Shown here piece by piece: positions 45,816-54,441 of a DNA stretch of 64,000 nt; the first letter of the stretch is position 1; every line of letters begins with the position of its first letter. The DNA is from Bacteroidota bacterium (GTDB lineage: Bacteria; Bacteroidota; Bacteroidia; Chitinophagales; Chitinophagaceae). The translations under genes were made by a program, and so were the position numbers. The DNA lies in assembly GCA_005882315.1 (NCBI GenBank), contig VBAR01000002.1, forward strand, positions 62,001-126,000, read 5' to 3'. Below the pieces are notes generated by a model. The model saw nothing but the letters and a program-made list of their open reading frames with translations, had not been told where the DNA came from and did not search any database.

Positions 45816-46376
45816 ATGAGCACAAAAACATATAAACCAAGATTGGCAGATAAGTACAAGAACGAAGTTGTGCCTGCCCTGGTTAAAAAATTTAATTACA
45901 CATCTGTAATGCAGGCTCCCAAACTGGAGAAGATCTGTTTGAACAGAGGTGTGAATGGCGCTGTGAATGACAAGAAGCTGATTGATATTTCGCTGGAAGA
46001 GCTATCAACAATCACAGGTCAGAAAGCAGTATCTACGATGTCTAAAAAAGACATTTCGAATTTCAAACTCAGAAAGGCAATGCCGATCGGAGTAAGAGTA
46101 ACGCTGCGTGGAGAGAAAATGTTTGAATTTTTAGACAGGCTGATCGCTGTGGCATTACCTCGTGTACGTGACTTCAAAGGTGTAAATGAGAAATCATTTG
46201 ACGGCCGCGGCAATTACACAATGGGTGTTACCGAGCAGATCATCTTCCCTGAGATCGATATCGATAAAGTAAATCGCATCACAGGTTTGGATATCACATT
46301 TGTAACAACAGCAAATACTGACGAAGAAGCTTACGAGCTGCTGAAAGAACTCGGAATGCCTTTTACAAAAAAATAA
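45816..46376 (+). CDS. rplE: 50S ribosomal protein L5
   Basis: A 186-residue L5, the 5S rRNA-binding protein of the central protuberance. [54 protein letters not shown] and [17 protein letters not shown] identify it. Ten bases after its stop starts the second copy of the TGTCATCCT repeat. Confidence 0.99.
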   Translation: MSTKTYKPRLADKYKNEVVPALVKKFNYTSVMQAPKLEKICLNRGVNGAVNDKKLIDISLEELSTITGQKAVSTMSKKDISNFKLRKAMPIGVRVTLRGEKMFEFLDRLIAVALPRVRDFKGVNEKSFDGRGNYTMGVTEQIIFPEIDIDKVNRITGLDITFVTTANTDEEAYELLKELGMPFTKK

Positions 46377-46386
46377 TTAAATAGAT

Positions 46387-46442
46387 TGTCATCCTGAGCT
46401 TGTCAAGGGATGGAATTTGATAATTGAAATTTAAAAAATAAC
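46387..46442 (+). repeat. Repeat element copy 2, spacer before rpsN
   Basis: TGTCATCCTGAGCTTGTC, then AAGGGATGG and an AT-rich end TTGAAATTTAAAAAATA; a near copy of 42220-42273. In both places the element ends directly at a ribosomal protein start codon. Confidence 0.85.
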
Positions 46443-46712
46443 ATGGCAAAAAAATCAGTTAACGCCAGGCAGAGAAAAAGAGAAAGAATGGTAGCACAGT
46501 ATGCAACCAAACGTGCCGAACTTAAAAAAGCCGGTGATTGGAAAGCATTGGATGATTTACCAAAGAATGGTTCAAAGGTTCGTTTAAAGAACCGTTGCAA
46601 GCTTTCTGGTCGTCCGAAAGGATACGTTCGCTACTTTGGTCTTTCACGTATCGCATTGCGTGATATGGCGCTGGATGGAAAAATTCCAGGATTGAGAAAA
46701 GCAAGCTGGTAA
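46443..46712 (+). CDS. rpsN: 30S ribosomal protein S14, long form
   Basis: An 89-residue S14 of the zinc-independent long type: it lacks the CxxC pairs of the short form and keeps [20 protein letters not shown] and the end [11 protein letters not shown]. Its translation start follows directly on repeat copy 2, and another inverted repeat follows the stop. Confidence 0.98.
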   Translation: MAKKSVNARQRKRERMVAQYATKRAELKKAGDWKALDDLPKNGSKVRLKNRCKLSGRPKGYVRYFGLSRIALRDMALDGKIPGLRKASW

Positions 46713-46717
46713 CGTAA

Positions 46718-46770
46718 ATGGTGAATGGTCAATTGTGAATGAGATTCACCATTGCCGATTCACAATTGAC
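46718..46770 (+). repeat. Interleaved inverted repeats in the rpsN-rpsH spacer
   Basis: ATGGTGAAT (46718-46726) is the inverse of ATTCACCAT (46744-46752), and GTCAATTGTGAAT (46728-46740) of ATTCACAATTGAC (46758-46770), all perfect. The order is again A-B-A'-B'. Confidence 0.85.
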
Positions 46771-46803
46771 AAAAAAATTTAAAACAGATCAATTAAAAAT
46801 ATT

Positions 46804-47202
46804 ATGGTAACAGATCCTATCGCAGATTTTCTGACAAGAATCCGGAATGCACAGATGGCAGGACACCGTATTGTTGAAATACCCGCCAGCAATCTGAAAA
46901 AGCGTATGACTGAAATTTTGTATGCACAGGGTTATATTCTCAAATACAAATTTGAGGATGATAACAAACAAGGTGTTATTAAGATTGCCTTGAAGTATGA
47001 TCCGCAATCAAAGCAACCAGCTATCCAGTCTTTGGAAAGAGTAAGCCGTCCGGGTTTACGTACTTATTCAAAGCCTGAAGAGTTTCGTCGTGTGAAAAAC
47101 GGTTTGGGCGTTGCAATCATATCTACATCTAAAGGTGTAATGACAGATAAGGAAGCGAAAGCTCAGAATGTAGGTGGCGAAGTTCTTTGCTACATCTATT
47201 AA
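46804..47202 (+). CDS. rpsH: 30S ribosomal protein S8
   Basis: A 132-residue S8, a primary 16S rRNA binder and the translational repressor of the spc operon in E. coli. VTDPIADFLTRIRNAQMAGH, RVSRPGLRTYSKPEE and the C-terminal AIISTSKGVMTDKEAKAQ-type segment are present. Confidence 0.99.
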   Translation: MVTDPIADFLTRIRNAQMAGHRIVEIPASNLKKRMTEILYAQGYILKYKFEDDNKQGVIKIALKYDPQSKQPAIQSLERVSRPGLRTYSKPEEFRRVKNGLGVAIISTSKGVMTDKEAKAQNVGGEVLCYIY

Positions 47203-47232
47203 AACTCCAACTCCTGAAGAGGAGAAGGAAAG

Positions 47233-47281
47233 TTTATCAATACATTAAGCTGAAACTATACTAAGCTGACCGGTTGATAAA
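47233..47281 (+). repeat. Inverted repeat in the rpsH-rplF spacer
   Basis: TTTATCAA (47233-47240) pairs with TTGATAAA (47274-47281) around a 33-base loop. Confidence 0.5.
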
Positions 47282-47314
47282 GAAAAATTATAAAAACAAT
47301 TAAAACATTTCAAG

Positions 47315-47869
47315 ATGTCTCGTATAGGTAGAAAAATAATAACTGTTCCCCAAGGAGTTACTGTTACAGTAGGTGCAGACAATGTAGTAACTGTAAAAGG
47401 AACAAAGGGTGAACTGAAACAAAATATCGACCGTGATATTACTGTAGAAGTAAAAGACGGTGAGATAACTTTTAGCCGCCCGACTGACCAGATCCGTCAT
47501 CGTGCATTGCATGGATTATACCGTGCTTTGATCGCTAACATGATCAAAGGGGTAACGGATGGTTATGTAAGAAAGCTGGAGTTGATCGGTGTAGGTTTTA
47601 AAGCATCTAACCAGGGGCAGATTCTTGATTTGTCTTTAGGATACTCTCACAATATACTTTTTGAAGTACCTAAAGAAGTAAAAGTAGGAGCTGCACAAGA
47701 AAAAGGACAGAACCCTATTATTACTTTAGAAGGTATCGACCGTCAGTTGCTGGGCCAGATAGCAGCAAAGCTCCGTGGTTTACGTAAGCCTGAACCATAC
47801 AAAGGAAAGGGAGTACGCTATGTGGGTGAAGTGGTAAGGAAGAAAGCAGGTAAAGCAGCAGGTAAATAA
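47315..47869 (+). CDS. rplF: 50S ribosomal protein L6
   Basis: A 184-residue L6 of the GTPase-associated region. MSRIGRKIITVPQGVTV, RALIANMIKGVTDGYVRKLE and the C-terminal RKPEPYKGKGVRYVGEVVR identify it. The two duplicated subdomains are both complete. Confidence 0.99.
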   Translation: MSRIGRKIITVPQGVTVTVGADNVVTVKGTKGELKQNIDRDITVEVKDGEITFSRPTDQIRHRALHGLYRALIANMIKGVTDGYVRKLELIGVGFKASNQGQILDLSLGYSHNILFEVPKEVKVGAAQEKGQNPIITLEGIDRQLLGQIAAKLRGLRKPEPYKGKGVRYVGEVVRKKAGKAAGK

Positions 47870-47937
47870 CAAAGTTGCTGTTTAGTAAAAAATAAAATGA
47901 AACGCCTTGGCAGCATCAAGGCACAAAATAAAAGAAG

Positions 47938-48297
47938 ATGACACCGAAAGTAAAATCAGACAGAAGACAAAGAATCAGGTACACCATTCGCAAAAAAGTG
48001 ACCGGTACTGTTGAAGCACCTCGTTTGTCTATATTCAGAAGCAATACTGAGATCTATGCACAGTTGATCGATGATGTAAATGGCAAAACCATTGCATCTG
48101 CTTCAACAAAAGATAAAGACATTGCCGCTCAGAAAGGAACAAAATCTGAAAAGAGCAAATTGGTAGGGGCTACTCTTGCACGCAAAGCAACTGACCTGGG
48201 TGTAAGCACTGTCATTTTCGACAGGGGTGGTTATCTCTATCATGGCCGTGTAAAAGCTGTGGCAGATGGTGCAAGAGAAGGTGGATTGAAGTTCTAA
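47938..48297 (+). CDS. rplR: 50S ribosomal protein L18
   Basis: A 119-residue L18, a 5S rRNA binder. [34 protein letters not shown] and the end [20 protein letters not shown] are diagnostic. Confidence 0.99.
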   Translation: MTPKVKSDRRQRIRYTIRKKVTGTVEAPRLSIFRSNTEIYAQLIDDVNGKTIASASTKDKDIAAQKGTKSEKSKLVGATLARKATDLGVSTVIFDRGGYLYHGRVKAVADGAREGGLKF

Positions 48298-48371
48298 ATT
48301 ATAAAAGCATAATTGGGAAACTTAAAAATTTCCTGCCGGTAATTGCCGGAACAAAATTCCAAAATACGAGT

Positions 48372-48890
48372 ATGTCAAAATTTAATGTAAACAAAGTAAA
48401 AGCAGGCGACCTTGAATTGAAAGACAAAGTGGTTGCTATCAACCGTGTGGTGAAAACTACAAAGGGTGGTCGTTCTTTCAGCTTTTCTGCATTGGTAGTA
48501 GTAGGTAATGAAAATGGTGTGGTAGGACATGGATTGGGAAAAGCGAAAGAAGTTCAGGAAGCAATTACAAAAGGAATTGAAGATGCAAAGAAGAACCTCA
48601 TTAAGGTTCCTGTAATGCACGGAACAATTCCGCATGACCAATGGGCAAAAGAAGGTGCAGCTAAAGTATTGATCAAGCCTGCCGCACATGGTACCGGTGT
48701 AATCGCAGGTGGTAGTATGCGTGCCGTACTTGAGAGTGCTGGTGTTACCGACGTATTGGCTAAGTCATTGGGTTCTGCAAATCCGCATAACGTGGTAAAA
48801 GCTACTTTTAAAGCATTGGCTTTATTACGTGAACCTATCCAGATCTCAAAAACAAGAAACCTGGGATTGAAGAAAGTATTTAATGGTTAG
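48372..48890 (+). CDS. rpsE: 30S ribosomal protein S5
   Basis: A 172-residue S5, important for decoding accuracy. [52 protein letters not shown] and the ending [13 protein letters not shown] are typical. Confidence 0.99.
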   Translation: MSKFNVNKVKAGDLELKDKVVAINRVVKTTKGGRSFSFSALVVVGNENGVVGHGLGKAKEVQEAITKGIEDAKKNLIKVPVMHGTIPHDQWAKEGAAKVLIKPAAHGTGVIAGGSMRAVLESAGVTDVLAKSLGSANPHNVVKATFKALALLREPIQISKTRNLGLKKVFNG

Positions 48891-48957
48891 TTGCTGGTAA
48901 ATAAACAGCAATCTGCATCATAGAGCAGAAACCAGTAACAAGCAACAAGCAACAAGT

Positions 48958-49137
48958 ATGAAAAAGATTAAAATAACATTGGTAAAAAGCCCGATTGACA
49001 GACCTGAGCGTCAGAAATTAACGCTGCAGGCTTTGGGCTTGAATAAAGCAAATGCTTCACGTGAAGTAGAAGCAACTCCACAGATCCTCGGTATGATCCG
49101 TAAGGTGAATCATATGGTGAAAGTGGAGGAAGCATAA
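48958..49137 (+). CDS. rpmD: 50S ribosomal protein L30
   Basis: A 59-residue L30, very short. It reads MKKIKITLVKSPIDRPERQK, then LTLQALGLNKANASREVEAT and a C-terminal PQILGMIRKVNHMVKVEE. The position between rpsE and rplO is the standard one and confirms the call. Confidence 0.98.
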   Translation: MKKIKITLVKSPIDRPERQKLTLQALGLNKANASREVEATPQILGMIRKVNHMVKVEEA

Positions 49138-49150
49138 GAATGTAAAATGT

Positions 49151-49190
49151 AAGATGTAAAACTTAGAATGATAAACAGTTTTACATTCTT
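49151..49190 (+). repeat. Inverted repeat in the rpmD-rplO spacer
   Basis: AAGATGTAAAAC (49151-49162) pairs with GTTTTACATTCTT (49178-49190) with one bulged T. Confidence 0.55.
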
Positions 49191-49259
49191 TATTTGGCAT
49201 TCAACATTTAAAATTTAAAGCGAGGGGTGATTCCCCGTTGAGTTTAAAATCAAAGTAAA

Positions 49260-49715
49260 ATGAAATTACATACTCTCAGACCTGCAAAAGGTGCAACGAA
49301 GAAAACAAAACGTATTGGTCGTGGTGATGGTTCAGGACATGGTGGTACTTCTACAAAAGGTACTAAAGGTGGACAGAGCCGTAGCGGTTTTAAAAACAAA
49401 AGATCACATGAAGGCGGACAGATGCCAATCCAACGCCGTACACCAAAACGTGGTTTTAAGAATCCGGGTCGTATTGAATTCAAAGTATTTAACCTCGGAC
49501 AGATCGAACAATTGGCAGATAAGTATGAATTCACTGAGTTTACAATGGAAACATTGTATGTAAATGGTTTGGTAAGCCGTACGGATAAAGTAAAAGTGCT
49601 TGGGAATGGCGAACTGAAAAAGAAACTCAATTTCAAAGTGAATGCAATAAGTGATAAAGCAAAAGCGGCAATTGAAACTGCAGGTGGCTCTATTGAACTC
49701 ATTAAGTATAAATAA
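49260..49715 (+). CDS. rplO: 50S ribosomal protein L15
   Basis: A 151-residue L15, a late assembly protein of the 50S core. The Gly/Arg/Lys-rich N-terminal tail (RIGRGDGSGHGGTSTKGTKG), QMPIQRRTPKRGFKN and the C-terminal globular part are present. A terminator-like hairpin lies between this gene and secY. Confidence 0.98.
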   Translation: MKLHTLRPAKGATKKTKRIGRGDGSGHGGTSTKGTKGGQSRSGFKNKRSHEGGQMPIQRRTPKRGFKNPGRIEFKVFNLGQIEQLADKYEFTEFTMETLYVNGLVSRTDKVKVLGNGELKKKLNFKVNAISDKAKAAIETAGGSIELIKYK

Positions 49716-49722
49716 AGCTCTT

Positions 49723-49753
49723 CCCCGACGATTCAGTTGGGGCTTTTGGTTTT
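49723..49753 (+). terminator. Hairpin between rplO and secY, terminator or attenuator
   Basis: CCCCGAC (49723-49729), loop GATTCA, GTTGGGG (49736-49742) with one G-T pair, then CTTTTGGTTTT. No consensus promoter was seen between it and secY, so partial read-through is likely. Confidence 0.6.
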
Positions 49754-49803
49754 AGTACTGAAAGAATTTTCGCTAAATTGCCGAGCTATAACCCGAAAGA
49801 TGA

Positions 49804-49818
49804 TCCGCCGAAGGCGGA
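49804..49818 (+). repeat. REP-like hairpin TCCGCC-GAA-GGCGGA
   Basis: A perfect six-pair stem with a GAA loop in the leader of secY, similar in composition to the hairpins at 18223 and 32107. Confidence 0.6.
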
Positions 49819-49896
49819 CGCAAGAAAAGTTCAATAGTAGTAATGCGGCTCAGTACAAAATAAAAAATTAACGGCCATAAATAATAATTTTCACCC

Positions 49897-51225
49897 GTGA
49901 AGAAACTGATTCAAACTTTAAAGAATATCTGGAGCATTGATGAATTGAGAAGTAAAATTCTTTTCACCCTGCTGCTGATGGCTATTTATGTATTAGGTAC
50001 AAACATTGTTTTACCTGGTATCAATCCTAACAATATTAATAAAGGGGATGGCGCCGGCGGTATCCTCGGTTTGATCAATACTTTCTCTGGTGGTGCCTTT
50101 AACCAGCAATCCATTTTTGCATTGGGTATTATGCCTTATATCTCTGCATCTATCTTTATGCAGTTGATGACGGTGCTTGTACCTTCTTTTCAGAAAATGC
50201 AAAAAGAAGGCGAAAGCGGACGTAAGAAAATTAACCAGTATACACGTTACCTCACAGTGTTGGTTACTATTTTCCAGGCTTCGGCTTATGTGGCTTATAT
50301 TAAAAACATGAACCAGGGCAATGGTGCCATGATCGCAAGCTTTGATAATTATTTCTGGATTTCTTCTTTGCTCGTTCTTACATCAGGTACTTTGTTTGTA
50401 ATGTGGATGGGTGAAAAGATCACTGATAAAGGTTTAGGAAATGGTACTTCATTGATCATTATGGTAGGTATCCTTAACCGTTTGCCGCAGGCATTTATAC
50501 AGGAGTTGTCCTCTAAATCAAACCGTACAGGTGATATCCTGATCTTTATTATAGAGATCATCATTTTGATCATTATCATATTAGGTTGTATCCTGCTTAT
50601 ACAAGGTGTAAGAAAGATACCGGTGAATTATGCCAAGCAGATCGTTGGTAATAATAAATTCAGTGGTGCAAGACAGTTTCTTCCTATTAAAGTGAACAGC
50701 GCCGGTGTAATGCCGATCATCTTTGCACAGGCAATTATGTTCCTGCCTACTTTATTTACGATTGGTTCAAGCCAGACAATTTCGGAGATCTTCACCAACC
50801 AGCGTAATCTCTGGCATATGGTGATCTACTCTGTGGTTGTAATTGGTTTTACTTTCTTATACACGGCATTAATTTTTAATCCTAAGCAGATCTCTGACAA
50901 CCTGAAGCAGAATAACGGATTTATTCCCGGTGTTAAGCCCGGTCAGCCAACAACTGATTATATCGGTGCCATCATGGATAAGATAACATTGCCCGGAGCC
51001 GTATTTTTAGCTATGATCGGTATTCTGCCAGGTATTGCACAGATATTTGGTGTTTCTCAAGGCTTCTCAACATTCTTTGGTGGTACATCATTGCTGATCA
51101 TGGTGGGTGTAATTCTCGATACATTGCAGCAAATAGAAACTCAATTACTGATGCGCCAGTACGATGGCCTGATGAAGAGCGGAAGAATACAGGGAAGACA
51201 AACGGCATCTGCAGTGCAGATCTAA
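49897..51225 (+). CDS. secY: Preprotein translocase subunit SecY
   Basis: A 442-residue SecY, the channel of the Sec translocon. About ten hydrophobic segments; conserved GIMPYISASIFMQL (TM2), NQYTRYLTV, GLGNGTSLIIMVGI, the cytoplasmic loop with RKIPVNYAKQ, and the C-terminal YDGLMKSGRIQGR. The start is GTG 49897, matching the family N-terminus (KKLIQTLKNIWSIDELRSKI). A strong terminator follows. Confidence 0.98.
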   Translation: MKKLIQTLKNIWSIDELRSKILFTLLLMAIYVLGTNIVLPGINPNNINKGDGAGGILGLINTFSGGAFNQQSIFALGIMPYISASIFMQLMTVLVPSFQKMQKEGESGRKKINQYTRYLTVLVTIFQASAYVAYIKNMNQGNGAMIASFDNYFWISSLLVLTSGTLFVMWMGEKITDKGLGNGTSLIIMVGILNRLPQAFIQELSSKSNRTGDILIFIIEIIILIIIILGCILLIQGVRKIPVNYAKQIVGNNKFSGARQFLPIKVNSAGVMPIIFAQAIMFLPTLFTIGSSQTISEIFTNQRNLWHMVIYSVVVIGFTFLYTALIFNPKQISDNLKQNNGFIPGVKPGQPTTDYIGAIMDKITLPGAVFLAMIGILPGIAQIFGVSQGFSTFFGGTSLLIMVGVILDTLQQIETQLLMRQYDGLMKSGRIQGRQTASAVQI

Positions 51226-51245
51226 ATCATAAGAAAATTATTAAT

Positions 51246-51274
51246 AAAACCCCGCTTCAGCGGGGTTTTTATTT
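51246..51274 (+). terminator. Terminator after secY
   Basis: AAAACCCCGC, loop TTCA, GCGGGGTTTTT, then ATTTT. A strong intrinsic terminator that separates secY from map. Confidence 0.9.
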
Positions 51275-51314
51275 TCAAGTTGGTAGTAGAAACAGAATTC
51301 ATGAAATTTGCATA

Positions 51315-52136
51315 ATGGTTATTATTAAAACTGATGAACAGGTAGAACTGGTGCGTAAAAGTGCTTTGCTAGTAAGCAAGACACTCAGTGAAACTGCAAA
51401 ACTGTTGAAGCCCGGTATCACATCGCTGTACCTTGATGAGTTTATCGGAAGTTTTATCAGAGATCACGGCGGAGTACCTTCATTCCTGAACTATAATGGT
51501 TATCCTTTTAATACTTGCATATCGGTAAATGATGTGGTGGTGCATGGATTTCCTAATAAAGGTGAATTGAGAGAAGGCGATATCATTGCTATTGATGTTG
51601 GCGTTATACTAAATGGATGGCATGGAGATCATGCTTATACTTTTGCGATTGGCGATCCCGGACCGGAAGTAGCACAGCTGATCCGTGTTACAAAAGAATC
51701 TTTGTACAAAGGAATTGAAAAAGCAATTGAAGGAAACCGGATCGGTGATATTGCACATGCAATACAAGAGCATACAGAAAAGAAATATGGTTATGGTGTG
51801 GTAAGAGAATTAGTAGGGCATGGGTTGGGACGTAGTTTGCATGAAGACCCGCAAGTACCTAACTATGGGAAACGTGGCAGTGGTGCAAAGCTGAAGGATG
51901 GAATGGTGCTTGCAATTGAGCCAATGATCAACCTCGGAAGAAAAGATGTATTTACTGAAAGTGACGGATGGACAGTGCGTACAAAAGATAATAAACCTTC
52001 TGTACATTTTGAACATGATGTATGTGTGCGGAAATTAAAAGCTGATATACTTTCTGATTATACACCTATCGAAAAGGCGGAAAGGGAGAATTCGAATTTG
52101 TTTGTTGCTGATAAACCGCTACCTGCAATCGCATGA
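51315..52136 (+). CDS. map: Methionine aminopeptidase, type I
   Basis: A 273-residue enzyme that removes N-terminal Met from nascent proteins. The five metal ligands are seen in IIAIDVGV (Asp), WHGDHAYTF (Asp), VGHGLGRSLHEDP (His), AIEPMIN (Glu) and HFEHDVCV (Glu). The C-terminus is slightly longer than in E. coli (264). In most relatives infA and rpmJ come next; here the stop directly abuts the stop of a convergent acyltransferase gene. Confidence 0.97.
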   Translation: MVIIKTDEQVELVRKSALLVSKTLSETAKLLKPGITSLYLDEFIGSFIRDHGGVPSFLNYNGYPFNTCISVNDVVVHGFPNKGELREGDIIAIDVGVILNGWHGDHAYTFAIGDPGPEVAQLIRVTKESLYKGIEKAIEGNRIGDIAHAIQEHTEKKYGYGVVRELVGHGLGRSLHEDPQVPNYGKRGSGAKLKDGMVLAIEPMINLGRKDVFTESDGWTVRTKDNKPSVHFEHDVCVRKLKADILSDYTPIEKAERENSNLFVADKPLPAIA

Positions 52137-53177
52137 TCAATTAATTTGTTTTTTCCACTGTACATAGCTCCATGCTGTAAAAGGTAAAATAAGTAGTAAT
52201 GTGATTGCCCAATAACTTTCAAGCAGCAGCCATCCACTTAAGGTGAGTAATAGCAAATAAAGAGGGTATGCAAATATCAGGATTCCAAGTATTACTGAAT
52301 CGAAGTGATCGCTGTTCTTATACTTTTTCGAAACAAAATATTTTACAGGAAGATAGAGTGGTGCATGTAACAGAAACCCGGCAATAGCCGGTAAGAATAA
52401 TATTAATCTCTTCCAACCTGGAATTTTAATTGCAAGCAATTCTTTTCTTTTATTCAAATCATGATTTCCAATTTCAAAAACTCCTTTCTCCAGTTCTTCT
52501 CGCAACAAGTTGTTGAATTGCTGGTTGCGCAACCCATCGGCAACAGTTGTATCAATATCTGTTTTTGTTATGATTTTGCCGAAATGAAAAAAGATATTCT
52601 TGCCGAACAAGTGGAATGAGCTGTAATTAATAGCGACAGGTAAAACTCTCAATGGGATATTTTTCTCCCATGTACTTAAAGCCAATCTTGCCGTTCCTTT
52701 TTTTAGTGGACGCAGGTGCCATTCATTGATGCATTTCCCTTCGCTGAATATTTGAACAACACCATCTTTTTTAAAAATCTCAATACAGGCATCAAAGGTT
52801 TTATAATTTTCATTTAGATTTTCCACTCCTTCACTGGTTCGATAAATAGGCATCATTTTTAAAGAATGAAAAATACGGCTTACTGTTTTATTTAAGAATG
52901 TATCACCCCGTGCCAGGGACCAGATTGGCTGGTCGAATAAGATGTCAAGTATAACGGAATCTAAAAATGAATTGGGATGATTGCTTGCCAGCAGGAGAGG
53001 GCCTTTTTCTTTCAGTAGTGCACGGTTATTAATAATGATCTTTCTGCAAAAGATCAATGCGGCCAGTCGAACCCATATTTTTAAAAAGGAATATAACAAA
53101 CAAGTAGGTTTTGTTTCTCGTGATTTATATTTTAAAGTATCCTGTATTTTATCATAACGAACATAACAATTTTTCAT
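52137..53177 (-). CDS. 1-acyl-glycerol-3-phosphate acyltransferase-like protein
   Basis: A 346-residue lysophospholipid acyltransferase-family protein. The catalytic NHPNSFLD (HxxxxD) and the later EGKCINEWHLRPLKKGTARL are present, with hydrophobic segments at both ends for membrane association. I place the start at ATG 53177 (MKNCYVRYDK); the open frame continues to 53315, but that would cover the start of the divergent flavoprotein gene. It probably acylates a glycerolipid or a related surface lipid. Its stop abuts that of map. Confidence 0.85.
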   Translation of the reverse strand: MKNCYVRYDKIQDTLKYKSRETKPTCLLYSFLKIWVRLAALIFCRKIIINNRALLKEKGPLLLASNHPNSFLDSVILDILFDQPIWSLARGDTFLNKTVSRIFHSLKMMPIYRTSEGVENLNENYKTFDACIEIFKKDGVVQIFSEGKCINEWHLRPLKKGTARLALSTWEKNIPLRVLPVAINYSSFHLFGKNIFFHFGKIITKTDIDTTVADGLRNQQFNNLLREELEKGVFEIGNHDLNKRKELLAIKIPGWKRLILFLPAIAGFLLHAPLYLPVKYFVSKKYKNSDHFDSVILGILIFAYPLYLLLLTLSGWLLLESYWAITLLLILPFTAWSYVQWKKQIN

Positions 53178-53190
53178 CGTTCTTTGCGGG

Positions 53191-54441
53191 GTGAGTAAAC
53201 ATTTAGTTGTTATAGGAGGAGGCGCTGCCGGTTTTTTTTGTGGAGTAAATGCTGCACGGATGAATCCTGCATTGAAAGTAACCATCCTTGAGAAAAGCAA
53301 TAAACTTTTATCCAAAGTAAAAGTAAGTGGTGGTGGCCGTTGTAATGTAACGCATGCCTGTTTTGATATTAGCGAAATGAGTAAGCGTTACCCTAGAGGA
53401 CAAAATTTTGTAAAAAAAACCTTCCATCAATTCTTTACAACAGATACTATCAACTGGTTTGAAGAAAGAGGTGTGACTCTGAAAACTGAATCTGATGGAA
53501 GAATGTTTCCCGTTACTGATTCATCACAGACCGTGATCGATTGTTTGCTGAAAGAAGCAAATAAGTATAGTGTAAATATTATAATGAGTACTGAGGTGAG
53601 GAAGATAAATCTTCATCCCGATAGCTATCGGGATTCAATCTTCAGTCTTCAATGCTCAAATGAAAAAAATTTGAATGCTGATTATGTTTGTATCGCAAGC
53701 GGCGGTTTCCCTAAATCATCAATGTTTGGTTGGTTAAAAGAACTGGGACATTCAATAGAAGATCCGGTTCCTTCGCTTTTCACTTTTAACCTGCCCAACC
53801 ATCCGATTGCAAAATTGATGGGAGTAAGTGTGGAGAAAGCAAAAGTAAAGATCATAGGATCAAAACTGGAAGAGGAGGGGCCATTGTTGATCACACATTG
53901 GGGATTAAGCGGACCGGCTGTGTTAAGATTAAGTGCATGGGGTGCCCGGGAGTTAGGAGTTCGGAGTTATGAGTTCGGAGTATTGGTGAACTGGGTTCCG
54001 GAGTTTAATGAGCAAAGTTTGAAAGAAAAATTTTTGCAGATAAGAACTATAAGTGCTTCACAAAAGGTTATTGGCAAAAATAGTTTTGGGTTGCCTAATC
54101 GTTTGTGGGAATTTCTTGCAACACAATCCGGAGTGAAAGAAGAAATGCGCTGGGCTGATTTGCCAGCTGCTATTCAGAATAAGTTTATCAAAAATATTTG
54201 TGCTTATGAATGTAAAGTCAAAGGCAAAACCACTTTTAAAGAAGAGTTTGTTACTGCAGGTGGAATAAAATTGAATGAAGTAGATGCAAATACTATGATG
54301 AGTAAAAAAAATCCTAATCTTTTCTTTGCAGGTGAAGTGCTGGATGTGGATGGGATTACTGGTGGTTTTAATTTTCAACATGCATGGACGAGCGGTTGGG
54401 TGGCAGCCAGAACTATTGCTGGCATTTCTGATAAAGAGTAA
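53191..54441 (+). CDS. BaiN/HI0933-family FAD-dependent oxidoreductase with repeat-derived insertions
   Basis: A 416-residue flavoprotein of the HI0933 (BaiN, aminoacetone oxidase-like) family. The FAD motif is VIGGGAAGFFCGVNAARM, followed by VSGGGRCNVTHA and the C-terminal FFAGEVLDVDGITGGFNFQHAW. Start is GTG 53191, directly before the FAD motif. Two stretches look inserted in frame: HPDSYRDS, encoded by the palindrome at 53615-53634, and ELGVRSYEFGVL, encoded by a GAGTTCGGAGT repeat at 53950-53981. Both nucleotide motifs also occur in non-coding DNA of this window. The enzyme probably remains functional, as all conserved blocks are intact. Substrate unknown. Confidence 0.9.
   Translation: MSKHLVVIGGGAAGFFCGVNAARMNPALKVTILEKSNKLLSKVKVSGGGRCNVTHACFDISEMSKRYPRGQNFVKKTFHQFFTTDTINWFEERGVTLKTESDGRMFPVTDSSQTVIDCLLKEANKYSVNIIMSTEVRKINLHPDSYRDSIFSLQCSNEKNLNADYVCIASGGFPKSSMFGWLKELGHSIEDPVPSLFTFNLPNHPIAKLMGVSVEKAKVKIIGSKLEEEGPLLITHWGLSGPAVLRLSAWGARELGVRSYEFGVLVNWVPEFNEQSLKEKFLQIRTISASQKVIGKNSFGLPNRLWEFLATQSGVKEEMRWADLPAAIQNKFIKNICAYECKVKGKTTFKEEFVTAGGIKLNEVDANTMMSKKNPNLFFAGEVLDVDGITGGFNFQHAWTSGWVAARTIAGISDKE
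53615..53634 (+). repeat. Palindromic element inside a coding region
   Basis: The 20-bp perfect palindrome ATCCCGATAGCTATCGGGAT lies within the flavoprotein gene. Its inner 18 bp are repeated exactly at 55327-55344 in the rpsA leader. Confidence 0.92.
53950..53981 (+). repeat. GAGTTCGGAGT-type direct repeat inside a coding region
   Basis: Three imperfect repeats of GAGTTAGGAGTTCGGAGTTA type lie in frame in the flavoprotein gene. The word GGGAGTTCGGAGT also occurs in the pyrG-yidC spacer near 16190. Confidence 0.75.

Noticed and set aside
53178-53315. N-terminal extension of the acyltransferase
   Set aside because: It is antisense to the FAD motif of the flavoprotein gene, and ATG 53177 gives a normal N-terminus.
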